The position numbers and the translations under genes are program-made. A DNA stretch of 64,000 nt from Microglena sp. YARC. Taxonomy: Eukaryota > Chlorophyta > Chlorophyceae > Chlamydomonadales > Chlamydomonadaceae. Location of the stretch: the NCBI GenBank assembly GCA_022414725.1, contig CM039465.1, positions 42,652,759 through 42,716,758 of the forward strand. Reading direction: 5' to 3'. Every line of letters starts with the position of its first letter. Within the stretch, counting starts at the first letter, position 1. The notes under the pieces were generated by a model that ran no database searches, had not been told where the DNA came from, and worked only from the letters and a program-made list of their open reading frames with translations. This document shows, piece by piece, positions 10,301 through 25,100 of this stretch.

Positions 10301-13121
10301 GCTGGTGGTGGCGGTGATGGTGGTGTGTGTGTGGTAGTTGGTGGTGTGTGTGTGTGTGTGCTAACGATATCACTAGGGTGTGTTGTGATGACAGGTGCAC
10401 CTGAGCTCTGCTGGCGGCGGTGGTGGCGGCGGTGATGGTGGTAGTGGTGGTGGTGGTTTTAGTGGTGGTGTGATTACAGGTACACCTGAGTACTGCAGGC
10501 GGTGGTGGTGGTCTGGTTGTGTTGCTTGTGTGTGTACTAAACTCACTGTGGGTGGTTTGTGGCATGACAGGTAACTGAGCACACTGGATGTCACTGGTGT
10601 GTGATGATTCTGACAGGTGTCTGAGCACAGCTGTGGTGGTGTGTGTTGTGCTGTGAGTGAGCACAGCTGGTGCTGATGACTTACAGTGGCACAGCAGCTG
10701 TTGTGGTGTTGGTGTGTGTTGACTGTGTTGTGATGACAGGTACATCTGAGCACAGCTGGTGCTGGTGTTGTGTGTGTGTTGTGATGACAGGAACATACAT
10801 CTGAGCACAGCTGGTGCTGTGATGTAACATCTGAGCGTTGTGTGTGTTGTGATGTTTGGCATGACAGTACATCTGAGCACAGCTGCTGGTGTTGTGTGTG
10901 TTGTGTGTACATCGCTGAGTGTTTGATGACAGTACACTTGGTGCTGGTGTTGTGTGTGGATGCTGAGCTGGTGCTGGTGTTTGTGTTGTGGTTGTGATGA
11001 CAGGTACATCTGAGCACAGCTGGTGCTGGTGTTTTGTGTGTGTTGTGATGACAGGTACATTCTGAAGCACAGCTGGTGCTGGTGTTGTTGTGTTGTGATG
11101 ACAGGTACAATGGATCTGAGCACAGCTGGTGCTGGTGTTGTGTGTGTTGTGATGACAGGTACACATCTGAGCACAGCTGGTGCTGGTGTTGTGTGTGTTG
11201 TGATGACAGGTACATTCTGAGCACAGCTTGGTGCTGGTGTTGTGTGTGTTGTGATGACAGGTACATCTGAGCACAGCTGGTGCTGGGTTGGTGTGGTGTT
11301 GTGTGTGTTTGTGATGACAGGTAACATCTGAGCTAGTTTAGGCATGAACATGGTGCTGTTTTGTGCTGGTGCTGGTGTTGTGTGTGTTGTGATTGACAGG
11401 TACATCTGAGCACAGCTGTGCGTGCGTGTTGTGGTGTTGTGATGGTACATTCTGAGCACAGCTGTGGTGATGTTGTGATGACAGGTACATCTGAAGACAG
11501 CTGTGTCTGTGTTGTGTGATGCCTCAACAAAAGCTTTTTTTGTTGCTGGGTTTTTAGGATGACACGAACATCTGAGCACAGCTGGTGCTGGTGTTGTGTG
11601 TGTTGTGATGACAGGTACATCTGAGCACAGCTGGTGCTGGTGTTGTTTTGTGTGTGTGATGACAGGTACAATCTGAGCACAGCTTGGTGCTTGGTGTTGG
11701 GGTTTGTTTATGACAGTAACATCTGAGCACAGCTGTGTTGTGTGTGTTGTGATGACAGGTACATCTGAGCACAGCTGGTGCTGGTGTTGTGTGTGGTTGT
11801 GATGACAGGTACATCTGAGCACAGCTGGTGCTGGTGTTGTGTGTGTTGTGATGACAGGTACATCTGAGCACAGCTGTGCTCCCTGTTGGGTGTTGTGGAC
11901 AGGTGAGCACAGCTGTGCTGTTGTTGTGTGTGTTGTGATGACAGGTACATTCTGAGCACAGCTGGTGCTGGTGTTTGTGTGTGTTGATGATGACAGGAGT
12001 CTGAGCACAGCTGGTGCTTGGGTGGTTGTGTGTGTTGTGATGCACAGCTGGTGCTGCGCTGTCTGTGTGGGGTAATCTGAGCACAGGGCTGGTGCTGAGT
12101 TGTGTGTGTTTGTGATGACAGGTACATATCTGAGCACAGCTGGTGCTGGTGTTGTGTGTGTTGTGATGACAGGTACAATCTGATTTCACAGCTGGAGTTC
12201 CGCACGAGGGGTGCTGGTGTGTTGTGTGTGTTGTGATGAACAGTTACATCTGAGCACAGCTGGTGCTGGTGTTGTGCTGTGTGTGTGATGACAGGGTTCT
12301 GAGCACGATAGCTGGTGCTGGTGTTGTGTGTTTGTGATGACAGGTACATCTGAGCACAGCTGGTGCTGAGCACAGCTGGTGCTGTGGCGGGTGTTGTGTG
12401 TGTTGTGATGACAGGTAGCATCTGAGCACAGCTGGTGCTGTGTTGGTTTTGGTGTGTTACATCTGGTGTCTGGTGTGTGTGGTTGTGATGACAGTACATC
12501 TGTAGCACATCTGGTGTTTGTTGTTGATGTTTGGATGACAGTTACATCTGAGCACAGCTGGTGCTGACAAAGTAAGATGCAGCACAGCTGGTGCTGGTGT
12601 TGGTGTGTTTGAGGTACATTCTGAGCACAGCTGGTGCTGGTTGTTGTGTGTGTTGTGTGATGACAGCTGGTGCTGGGTTGTGTTGTTGGTTACATCTGAG
12701 TACATCTGAGCACAGCTGGTGCGGGTGTTGTGTGTGTTGTGATGGTGCTGAGCACAGTGTGCTGTGATTGTGTTGGATGGAGCGGGCTGAGGGAAGGTAC
12801 AGTCTGAAGTACATTCACAAGCTGGTGCTGGTGTTTTGTGTGTGTTGTGATGACAGGTACATCTGAGCACAGTGGTGCTGTGTGTGTGTGTGTTGTGTGT
12901 AATGACGCACGGTGGTGCTGTTGTGTGTGTTGGATTACATCTGAGCACAGCTGGTGCTGGCACAACTGTTTGTGTTTGTGTAATTGTGACAGGATGACAG
13001 GCTAACAGCCTGGTGCTGGTGTTGTGTGTGTTGTAATAGTACAGAATAAATCTGAGCACAGCTGGTGCTGGTGTTTGATGTGGATGTTGTGGTGACAGGT
13101 GAGCACAGCTGTGTGTTGTTG

Positions 13122-13152
<31 letters not shown>

Positions 13153-16100
13153 GTGAATGACAGGTACATCTGATTGTTCTGAGCACAGCTGGTGTTCTGG
13201 TGTTGTGTGTGTTTGTGATGGCGGACAGGTACATCTGAGCACAGCTGTGTTGTGTGTTTGGTGGACAGGCTGGAAAAAGCCCCCCCCACAAAAGTGTTGG
13301 TGATGTGTGTTGTGATGACAGGTACATCTGAGCACAGCTGGTGCTTTGGTGGTTGTGTGTTGTTTGTGATGACGAGGTACATCTGAGCACAGCTGGTGCT
13401 GGTGTTGTGTGTGTTGTGATGACAGGTATCTGAGCACAGCTGGTGCTGGTGTTGTGTGTGTTGTGATGACAGGTAAATCTGAGCACAGCTGGTGCTGGTG
13501 TTGTGTGTTTGTGATGACAGGTACATGCTGAGCACAGCTGGTGCTGGTGTGGTGTGTGTTGTGATGACAGGTACATCTGAGCACAGCTGGGTGCTGGGTG
13601 TTGTGTGTTGTGTTGTGATGACAGGTACATCTGAGCACAGCTGGTGCTGGTGTTGGTGTGTGTTGTGATGACAGGTACATCTGAGCACAGGCTGGTGCTG
13701 GTGTTGTGTGTGTTGTGATGACAGGTACATGTCTGAGCACAGCTGGTGCTGGTGTTGTGTGTGTTGTGATGACAGGTACATCTGAGCACAGCTGGTGCTG
13801 GTGTTGTGTGTGTTGTGATGACAGGTACATTCTGAGCACAGCTGGTGCTGGTGTTGTGTGTGTTGTGATGACAGGTACATCTGAGCACAGCTGGTGCTGC
13901 TGGTGTTGGTGTGTGTTTGTCGACAGGATGCACAGGTACATCTGAGCACAGCTGGTGCTGGTGGTTGTGTGTGTTGTGATGACAGGTACATCTGAGCGCA
14001 CAGCTGGTGCTGTGTTGTGTGTGTTGTGAATGAATGACAGGTACATCTGAGCACAGCTGGTGGCTGGGTTGTGTGTGTTGTGATGACAGGTACATCTGAG
14101 CACAGCTGGTGCTGGTGTTGTGTGTGTTGTGATGACAGGTACAATCTGAGCACAGCTGGTTGCTGGTGTTGTGTGTGTTGTGATGCAGGTACATCTGAGC
14201 ACAGCTGGTGCTGGGTTGTTGTGTGTGTTGTGATGACAGGTACATCTGAGCACAGCTGGTGCTGGTGTTGTGTGTGTGTTGTGATGACAGGTACATCTGG
14301 AGCACAGCTGGTGCTGGTGTTGTGTGTACAGTCCTGAAGGCACCAGTGTGATGGTGTTGTGTGTGTTTGTGATGACAGGACTTACTGAGCACATCTGTGT
14401 TGTGTGTGTTGTGATGTGTTGTGTGTGTTGACACAGCTGGTGCTGGTGCTTTTGTGTGTGTTGTGATGACAGGTACATCTGAGCACAGCTGGTGCTGGTG
14501 TTGTGTGTGTTGTGCTGGTGAAGCACAGCTGGTGTTGTGTGGTGTTGTGATGACACGGGGTACATAATCTGAAGCACAGCTGGTGCTGGTGTTTGTGTGT
14601 GTTGTGATGACAAGGTACAATACTGAGCACAGCTGGTGCTGGTGTGTTTCTTTGTGTGTGTTGTGATGACAGGTACATCTGAGCACAGCTGGTGCTGGTG
14701 TTGTGTGTGTTGTGATGACAGGTACATCTGAGCACAGCTGGTGCTGGTGTTGTGTGTGTTGTGATCGGCCGACAGGTACATCTGAGCACAGGGCTGGTGC
14801 TGGTGTTGTGTGTGTTGTGATGACAGGTACATCTGAGACATATAGAAAGCTGGTGCTGGTGTTTGTGTGGTGTTGTGAATGACAGGTGAACATCTGGAGC
14901 ACAGCTGGTGCTGGCTGTGTGTGTGTTGTGATGAACAGGTAACATTATACCATTCCTTCTGAGCGCACAGCTGGTGCTGGTGGTTTGTGTGTGTTGTGGC
15001 CAATGACAGGTACATCTTGAGCATCTCTCGCTGGTGCTGGTGTGGTGTGTGTTTGTGATGACCAAGGTACATCTGAGCACAGCTGGTGCTGGTGGGTGTG
15101 TGTTGTTGATGACAAGTAATCTGAGCACAAGCTGGTGCTGGTGTGGTGTCGTGTTGTGATGACAGGTACATCTGAGCACAGCTGGTGCTGGTGTGGTGTG
15201 TGTTGTGATGAACAGGTACATCTGAGCACAGTGGTGCTGGTGTGGCTTGTGTGTTTGTGATTGACAAGGTACATCTGAGGCAGCAGCTTGGTGCTGGTGG
15301 TGGTGTGGTGTTGCTGATGACGGTACATCTTGAGCACAGCGTGGTGCTGTGTTGTGTGTTGGTTGTGATGACAGAGTACATCTGGAAGCCACAGCTGGTG
15401 CTGGGGTGTTGTGTGGGTGTTTTGAAATGAAAGGTACGAGTCCTGAGCACAGGCTGGTGAATGGTGTTGTGTGTGTTGTGAGACAGTACATCTGAGCACA
15501 GCCGGTGCTGGTGTTGTGTGGTGTTTGTGATGACAGGTACATCTGAGCACAGCTGGTGCTGGTGTTGTGTGGTTGTGATGACAGGTACATCTGAGCACAG
15601 CTTGGTGCTGGTGTTGTGGTGTGTTTTGTGATAACAGGTATCATTTGGCAGCACACGCTGGTGCTGGTGTTGTGTGGTGTTGTGATGACAGGGTACATTT
15701 CTCGAGCAGCAGCTGGTGCTGGTGTGTGTTGTGTTGTGATGAAGGTTACATTCTGAGCATCAGCTGTGCTGGTGTTGTGGTGTGTGATGACGGTATGCAT
15801 TCGAGTACAGCAGGTGCTGGTGTGTGTGTGGGAAGAAGGACAATTTCGTAGTCACAGTGGGCTGGTGTTGTGTGTGGTTGTGATGACATGTAATTCTGAG
15901 CAAGGCTTGGTGCTGGGTGTTTTGTGGTGTGTTGTGATGACAGTACATCTGAATGCAACAGCTGGTGCTGGTGTTGTGTGTGTTGTTGAATGAACAGTAC
16001 ATCTGAGCACAGCTGGTGCTGGTGTTGTGTGTGTTGTATGACAGTACATCTGAGCACAGCTTGGTGCTGGTGTTCGTGTGTGTTGTGAGAACAGGTAATC

Positions 16101-19100
16101 TGAGCAACAGCTGGTGCTGGTGTTTGTGTGTGTTGTGAATGAACAGGGTACATCTGAGCACAGCTGGTGCTGGTGTTGTGTGTGTTGTGATGACAGGTAC
16201 ATCTGAGCACAAGCTGGCTGCTGTGTTGTGTGTGTTGTGATGAAAGGTACATCTGAGCACAGGCTGGTTGCTGGTGTGGTGTCGGTGGTTCGTGATGACA
16301 GGTACATCGAGCACAGCTGGTGCTGGTGTTGTGTGTGTTGTGATGACAGGTACATCTGAGCACAGCTTGGTGTGGTGTTGTGTGTGTTGTGAATGACAAG
16401 GTACATCTGAGAGTGGTGCTGGGTGTTGTGTTGTGTTGGTGATGACAGGTACATCTTGAGCAACAGCTGGGTGCTGGTGTCTGTGTGTGGTTGTGGATGA
16501 CAGGTACACTCTGAAGCACACTGGTGCTGGTGTTGTGTGTGTTTGTGAATGACAATGCGTGGTGCCTGGGGTTGTGTGTGGGTTGTGTTACATCTGACAC
16601 AGCTGGTGCTGGTGTTGGTGTGTGTTGTGATGACAGGTACATTCTGAAGCACAGCCCTTGGTGCTGGTGTTGTGTTGTGTTGTGATGACAGGTACATCTG
16701 AGCACAGCTGTGGGGCTGGGTGTTGTGTGTGTTGTGATGAACAGGTACACATCTAGGCACAGGCTGTGCTGGTGTTGTGTGTTGTTTTTTGCTGAATGAC
16801 AGTATCTGAGCACAGCTGGTGCTGGTGTTGTGTGTGTTGTGATGACAGGTACATCTGAAGCACAAGCTGGTGCTGTGGTTGTGTGTGTTGTTGATTGACA
16901 GGTTTACATCTGTGCACAGGCTGGTGTGGGTGTTGTGTGTGGTGTTGTGATGACAGGTAGCATCTGAGCACAGCTGGGTGCTGGTGTTTGTTCGGTGTGT
17001 TGTGAATGACATGGTACATCTGAGCACAGCTGGTGCTGGTGTTGGTGTTTGTTGGAATGACAGGTAAATCCTGAGCACAGCTGTGTGGTGTTGTGTGTGT
17101 TGTGAATGAAGGTACAATGAGCACAGCTGGTGCTGGTGTGGTGTGGTGCTGTGTGATGCAGGTACATCTGGAAGTGGTGCCTGGTGCTGGTGTTGTGTGT
17201 GGTTGTGAATGACAGGTACATCTGAGCACAGGCTGTGCTGGTGTGTGTGTGTTGTGATGAACAGTACATCTGAGCACAGCTGGTGCTTGGTGTTGTGTGT
17301 GTTTGTGATGACAGGTACATCTGAGCACAGCTGGTGCTGGTGTTGTGTGTTGTTGTGAATGACAGGTAGCATCTGAGCACAGCTGGTGCTGGTGTTTGCT
17401 GGTGTGTTGTGATGACAGGTACATCTGAAGCAAAGCTGGCTGCTGGTGTTGTGTGTGTTGTGATGACAGGTACATCTGAAGTGACACCAGCTGGTGGCTG
17501 GTGTTGTGTGTGTGTGATGACAGTACATCTGAGCACAGCTGGTGCGTGGTGTTGTGTGTGTTGTGAATGACAGGTACATTCGAGCAACAAGCTGGTGCTG
17601 GTGTTGTGTGTGTTGTGATGACAGGTACATTCGAGCACAGTGGTTTGCTGGTGTTGTGTGTGTTGTGACGAACAGGTACATCTGAGCACAGTGGTGGCTG
17701 GTGTGTGTGTGGTGTTGTGACTGACAGGTACAAATCTGAGCACAGCTGGTGCTGGTGCGGTGTTGATGTGGTTGTTGTGATGACAGGTACATGCTGAGCA
17801 GCAGCTGGTGCTGGTGTTTGTGTGTGTTGTTGATGACAGGTACATCTGAGCACAGCTGGTGCTGGTGTTTTGTGTGGTGTTGTCGATGAACAGGTACATC
17901 TGAAGCAAGCTGGTGCTGGTGTTGTGGTGTGTTGTGATGACAGGTACTCTGACGCACAGCTGGTGCCTGGTTGTTGTGTGTGTTGTGATGACAGTGTGAC
18001 ATCTGCAGCACAGCTGGTGTTGTTGGTGTTGTGTGTGTGGTGTGTGTTACTAAGTCTCTGTGTGTTGTGACATGGGTACATTGAGCACAGCTGGTGCTGG
18101 TGTTGTGTGTGTTGTGATGACTATCTGAAGCCACATGTGCTGGTGTTTTGTGTGGTGTAAACATCTCTGAGAGTGTGTTTTGTGTGTTGTGATGACAGGT
18201 ACATCCTGAGCACAGCTTGGTGGCTGTCCCTGTGTTGTTGTGATAACAAGGTACACCTGGCACAGCCTGGTGTTGTTTGTGCTAGTGTGGCTAACCTGAT
18301 GTATTGTGTGGATCACTTTAATACGTGTGTTGTGATATGAAACGATGTACCAGATATGCTGGTGTATGTTTGAGTTCCTTTGGTAGTGATGTGTAGTGTG
18401 TGTCTAAGCTGATGTGTATGTGATAACAACAGGAACTGGTTGTGATAATCAGGTCTTGTTCTCCTGAGAATCTGCTTCGGCTGTTGTGTGTGTGTGTGGA
18501 GTGTGTGTGTGTGGATGTTAAGTTGTGTGTGTGTGATCACAGCTACTGTACCTGTTGGTGATAAACATGGGTTTTTGTGTGTGGTAGTAGTATGGTTTGT
18601 TGGTTGTACTCAGTCCTGTTGAGTGTAGTATAACAGTGTCCTGAGATCTGCTGGTGTTGCTTGTGGTGTGTAGTGTGTGTTGTGTGTGTACTAAGTCCTG
18701 TGTGTTGTGATAACAGGTTGTACTGAGAGAGCTGTAGTGATTGTATGGGGTAGTGTCGTTGTGTTGTATAAGTCCTCTATGTGATTGTGATAACTAGGTG
18801 TACGCTTGAGATCTGCTGGTGTTGGTGGATGCTGTGAGTGTGTTTGGTGTGTACTAAGTCGCTGTGTGTTGATTGATGATACAGGTGGTACTTGAGATCT
18901 GCTGGTGTTGTTGTGTGTGTGGTGTGGTGTGGTGTGTGTGTATAAGTCCCTTGTGTGTTGTGATAAAGGTGTACCTGAGTGCTGGTGGTTGGTGTGTTGT
19001 GTAGTGGTGTTGTGTGTGTACTAAGTCCCTGTGTGTGTTGTGAGGATCTGCTGGGTGTTTGTTGTTGTGTGGTGGTAGTGTGTGTTGGTGTGTGTACTAA

Positions 19101-22100
19101 GTCGCTGTTGTGTTGTGTAACCGGTGTAACCTGAGATCTGCTTGGTGTTGTGTGGTGTGGGTAGTGTGTCTTGTGTGTAAAGTCTGTGATGGTTGTGATT
19201 AACAGGGTGTTAGGCCCTGAGATCTGCTGTGTTGTTGTGTGTGTGGTAGTGTGTGTTGTGGTGTGTACTAAGTCCTGTGTGGTTGTGGATAACGCCGCCG
19301 GTGCGGGGGGCCGAGCAGGTGTTCTGAGATCTGCTGGTGTTTGTTGTGTGTGTGGTAGTGTCGTGTTGTGGGCTGTACTAGTCCCTGGTGTGTTGTGATA
19401 AAAGGGTGATGAGATCTGCTGGTGTTGTTGTGGTGTGTGGTAAGTGTGGGTTGTGTGTCAGTACTAAGGTCCTGTGTGTTGTGATCACGGGTGAGCCTGA
19501 AGATCTGTGTTGATTGGTTGTGGGTTTAGATGTGTTTGTGTGTGGTACCTCCAAGTGCTGTGTGTTGTGATGGACAGTGTACCTGAAGATCTGCTGGTGT
19601 TGTTTGTGATGTGGGTAGCTGTGTGTTTTGTGTGGTGTACTAAGTCCCTTTGTTTGGATAACAGTTACTACCTGAAGATAGCTGTTGTGGTGTGTGTGTG
19701 TAGTGTGTGTTGTGTGTGTATAAGTCCTGTTGTTTTGGTGATAAACAGGTGGTACTGGATCTGCTGGTGTTGGTTGTGTGGTGTCGGTAGTGGGTGTTGG
19801 TGGTTACTAAGTCCTGGTGGTAGTTGTGATAACAAGGTGTACTTGAGATCTGGCTGGTGTGTTGTGTGTGTGGTAAGTGGTGGTGTTGTGTGTACTAGTC
19901 CCTGTGATGTTGTGATAACAGGTGTGCCTGAGATCTGCTGGTGTTGCTGTGTGGTAGTGTGTGGTGTGTGTGTAACTCCCATGTGTGTGTTGTGATAACA
20001 GTGGTGTCCTGGAGATCTGCTGGTCGTTGTTTTGTGCTGTGTGGTAGTGTGTGTTTGTTGTGGCCTGTACTCTAAGTCCTGTGCTGTTGTGATAACAGGT
20101 GTACTGAGATCTGCTGGTGTTGTTGTGTGTTGTTGGTATGGTGTGGTTGTGTGTGTACTAAGTCGCCTGTGTGTTGTGATAGACAGGTGTACTGAGATCT
20201 GCTGGTGTTGTTGTGTGTGTGGTTAGTGTGTGTTGTAGTGATGTACTAGTCTGTGGTGTTGTGATATAAAGATAAAGGGTTGAGTACCTAAGACTGGCTT
20301 GGTGTTTGTTGTGTGTTGGAGTGATAAGTGTGTGTTGTGTGGGTGTATAAGTCACTGTGGTGTTGTGATAACAGGTGTAACTGAAGATCTGGCTGGTGTT
20401 GTTTATGTGTGTGGTAGTGAGTGTGTGTGAGTTAAGTCACTGTATATGTTAATTAGTGTAACTGAGGTGTACCTTGAGATCTGCTGTGTTGTGTGTGTGT
20501 GGTAGTGTTGTGTTGTGGTTGTGACTAAGTCCCTGGTGTGGGAGACAGGTGTACCTGTATCTTGCTGGTGTGGGTTGTGTGTGTGAGTGTGTGATTGCTG
20601 AGAGTGTAACTAAGTCCCTGTGTGTTGTGATAAAGGTGTAAACTCAGTGATCTGCTGTGCTTGTGTGTGTTGTGAACGAACAGCATCGCACTGTGTTGTG
20701 ATAAGCTGGTAGTGTGTGGTGTGTGTGTACTGATATTGCCTTAAAGTAAGTAAGATGTAACTGAGAGTCCTGAAGATAATGAGTAGCTGTGTGTTTGTGA
20801 GTAACAGGTGTTCACCTGGAGATCTGCTTGGTGCTGATGTAGTTTAATGGTGTGTGTGAATTGGTAGCCTGTGTGTGTGTACTAAGTCCCACGTGTGTTG
20901 AATGATAAAGCAGGTACGAGTACTCCTAGGTGTCTGATGGTGCTGGTGTTTTAGACTAGTGTGTGTGTTGTGTGACATTGTGAACTATATCTACAGCTAC
21001 ATTCTTCACTGTGTCCGTGTGTTGATAACAGGTGTAATGATCTGCTGGTGTTTTGTGTGGCAGGTAGTGCTGTGTGTGTGTGTTACCTGTAAGCATTCCT
21101 CGCTGTGTTCGATACTAACTGTGGTGCTTACTGAGAGCTGTGTGGAGTGGTGTGGTGGGTAGTGTGGTGTTGTTGTGTGTACTAAGTACTATGTGTTGTG
21201 ATAACAGGTGTACCTGACGAAGATCTGCTGGTGTTGTTGTGTGTGTGGTAGTGTGTGATTGTTGCTGTGTCCGTGTGTACTAAGTCGCCTGTGTGTTGTG
21301 ATTAACAGGTGTACCTGAGATCTGCTGGTGTTGTTGTGTGTTGATTGTAGTGTGTGTTGTGTGTTGTAACTAAGTCCCTGAGTGTTTATGTGATAACAGG
21401 TGTACCTGAGATCTGCTGGTGTTTGTTGTGTGATTCAAATGTGGTAGTGTGTGTTTGTGTTCTGTGTACTAAGTCCCTGTTTGTGTGATAACAGGTGTAC
21501 CTGAGATCTGCTGGTTTGTTGGTTGTGGTTGTGGTAGTGTGTGTTGTGTGTGTACTAGTCCCTGTGTTGTGTGTGATACAGGTGTAACCTGAGATCTGCT
21601 GGTGTTGTTGTGTGTCGGCGGATAGTGTGTGTTCTCGTGTGTGTACTAAGTCCTTGTGGTGTTGTGATAACAGGATAAACTGTACCTGAGATCTGCTGGT
21701 GCTTGCTTGTGTGTGTAGGGTAGTGTTGTGTTGTGTGTGTACTAAGTCCACTGTGTGTTGTGAGTCTAACAGGTGACAAAAATTACCTGAGATCTGCTGG
21801 TGTTGTTTGTGGTGTTGTGGTAGTGTGGTGTGTGTGTACTAAGTCCTGTGTGTTGTGATAACAGGGTGTACGCTGAGATCTGCTGGGTTTGTTGTGTGTG
21901 GTGGTAAGTGTGTGTTGCGTGTGTATACTAAGTCCCCTGTGTGTTGGTGATAACAGGATTGTAACCTGAGATTGCTGCTGGTGTTGTTGTGTGTGTGGTA
22001 GTGGTTTTTGTGGTGTTTGTGTATGTCTAAGTCACTGTGTGTTGTGATACAACAGGTGTACCTGAGATCTGCTGGGTGTTGTTGTGTGTGTGGTAGTAGT

Positions 22101-25100
22101 CGTGTGTTGTGTGTGTACATATAATTCCCTGTGTGTTGCGTCGATTAACACACGGTGTCCCTGACTGGTGTTGGGGTGTGTGTTGATCGTTGTGTGTGCT
22201 GCGTTGTTGTGGATATACAGCCTAGAATCCTGCTGTTGGTGTGTCTATATTGTCCGGTGTCCTAATGCTGTGTGTGTGTACTAGTCACTGTGTGTTGTGA
22301 TAAACATGGTGGACTGAGATCCTCTGGTGTTGTTGTGTGTGCTGGTAGTGTGTGTAGTGTGTGTGTGCCCTTACTAAGTCCCTGGTGTGTTGTGAATAAC
22401 AGGTGTACCTGAATTGCTGGGTGTTGTTGTGGTGTGTGTGGTTTAGTGTTTTGTGTGTTGATACTAACCACTGTGTGTTCTGTTACCTAGAGTCTGCTAC
22501 GTGGCTCAGTGTGTTTTGAGTTGATCGTGTTCTCACGCCCTAACGTTGATGCGTGTGTGCTCGTTTCGAAACGCAGGTCTAGTCCACCCTTGAATCTGTG
22601 TGTGTGGTGGCTATCTGTGTGCTTGTGTGTGTGCGTACTAGTCGGCGCTGTCGTTTTGTATACCACAGGTGTAAAGCTGGCGTCGTTGTTGTGTGTGTGT
22701 AGGTAGATGCCTGTGTTGGCTGTACTCAAAGTTCCCTGTTGTGTGATAACAGGTGTACCTGAGATCTGCTGGTGTCTGTGTGTGTGTGTTGTGTCGTGTC
22801 TTTTATGGGTGTGTACTAGTCCCTGTGTGTTGTGACAACAGAGTAGTACCGTGAAGATCTGTTTGGTGTTGTTGTTGTGTGGTAGTGTGTTTGTGGTGTC
22901 GTATCCTAATCACTGATGCGTGTTGTGATTAACAGGTTTGTACCTGTGGTAAGTAGGTCTATTCATGTACTAGCTGAGAATCTGCTGGTGTGTACACAGA
23001 ACGTGTGAGAGTGTGTAGTTGTGTCCGCCGGCGCCTATAATCTATGTTACGACATCCGACAGTGTGTACTAAGTTCCCTGTGGTGTTGTGTATAACATGT
23101 GTACCTGAGATCTGCTGGATAAGTTGTGTTGTGGGGTGTGTGATTATCATCAATACAGGTGTACTGAGATCTGTGGTTGCCTTTGTTGTGTGCTGTCCTC
23201 GTGTGCTGTGTGTTGTCGTTAAACAGGTGTACCTGATGAGATTCTGCTGGTGTGTTGTGTGTTGGTATGTTGTGCTGTGTGTGTGTGGTGTCACTGTGTG
23301 TGTGATAAGTCTGTTGGTGTGTGAGCCTCTGTGGTTGTTGCAGTAACAGGCGTGTAATACTGAGTGTGTTGTGTGTTGTCCGGTAGTGTGTGTTGGTGTG
23401 TGTACTAAGTTCCCTGTGATGTGTGTCGATGAGAGCCTTGAGCTGCTGGTTGTCAGCTGGTGTATCGCTGGTGAATGCTATGCTCAAATCCCCTGTGTGT
23501 GTTATAACAGGTGTGTGGTCTGGGTACGAGTACTCTAAGTGTGTGTGTGTGATAACAGGTTACCCAGAGTTGATTAATGTGGTATGTGTGTTGTGTACTC
23601 AAGCTCACTGATGGTGTTTGTGATAACAGGTGAACTGAGATCTGCTGGTGTTGTTGTGTGTGTTGATAGTGGTAGTGTGTGTTGTAACATGTGTGTGTTG
23701 TGATAAACAGGTGGTAACCTGAGATCCTGCTGTGTTGTGTGTTTGTATAGTGTGGTGTGTGTGTAACTAAGTCCACTGGTGTGTTGGATAAAGGGGTGGT
23801 ATTCTGAGATCTGCTGGTGTTGTTTCTGTGTGTGGGTAGTGTGTGTTGTGTGTGTACTAGTCGCCTGGGTGTTGTGATAACAGGTGTACCTGAAGATCGG
23901 CTGGCTGTTGCTTGTGCTTGTGTGGTAGATGGCTGTGGTGTTGTGGTTGCTGTGACACCTATCCGCTCCATGTGCTTTGTGATAAAAGCGCATTGGGAAC
24001 CTCGCGAGATCATGCGGTAGTGCTGTGTGGTGTGTCAGCTGTTGTCTCAGCCTGCATGTCGTGAGTCATCAGTTGTAACTAAGTCACCTGTCGTGTTGCT
24101 AGCATGAGTGTATCCTGAGATCCTCGCTGGTGTTGCTTGTCGTGAACTGTGGTAGATGGTGGATGTGTGTCACTGTACTAGAGTCCCCTCACGGCACTTT
24201 GTGCTTGTGTAAACAGGTGTACCTAGATCATGCTGCGTGATGTTGTTCTGACTTTGGATTAGTTTGGATTGTGTTGCATGTGTGTAACTAAGGTTCCCGG
24301 TTGTTTGTGATACAGGTGTACCTGACATCTTGCTGGTGTGTTGTGTGTGTGGAGTGGTGTGTTGTGTGTGTTGCTAATCCCTGTGTGTTGTGATAAAGGT
24401 GTACCTGAGATCTGCTGGTGTTGCCTTGCAGCAAACGCGTTGCTGTGGCTCCAGTTGTGTGTTGTCGTGATGTTACAAGTCCCTAGATGTGTCTCGTGAG
24501 AACACAGGTGTACCTGAGATCTGCATGTTTGTCATTGTTAGTGTGTCTGCGTGTGCGTATGTATACAAACTGACTCATGCTGGTGTTGTGTTGTATACAG
24601 AGTGTACTGAGTCTGCTGGTCATTGGTTGTGTGTTGTACGGTAGTGCCCCAACTCATCATACAATGCTCGGTGTGTGCATACTAAGTCATGTGTGTTGGT
24701 CGTGATAACAGGTGTACCTGAGACTCTGCGGGCGTGTGCTGGTTGTTGGTCGCGGTGTGTGGTGTGTGTGTTGCTAGACCGCATCTGACTCTGTACTATA
24801 GTCCCTGTGTGTTGTGATAACAGGTCTTGTACCTTGAGATCTGCTGGTGCTTGTTGTGTGTGTGGTAAGTGTGTGTTGTATGTGTGAGGTACTAAGTCGC
24901 CTGTAGTTGGTGTTGTGATAACAGGCCTGTTAGCCTGAGATCTGCTGGTGTTGTTTGTGTGTGGTAGTGTGTGTGTGTGTGTGTACTAGTCACTGTGTTT
25001 GATGTGATAACAGGTGTACCGGTGAGATCTGCTGGTGTTGTTGTGTGTGTGGGTATGTGTGTGTAGATGTTGGTGTGCCTAACCTAAAGTACTCCTGTGT

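Noticed and set aside
13125..13152. Run of 28 T as a poly-A tail of a retroposed copy
   Set aside because: It lies inside one array unit with normal units on both sides. It has no cDNA-like sequence beside it and may be a consensus error.
10206..15800. Very long open frames on the minus strand (643, 472 and 1065 codons) rich in His, Thr, Ser and Gln
   Set aside because: They are translations of the 46-bp array and drift among frames with its indels. All three minus frames are open for the same reason. No non-repetitive domain is present.
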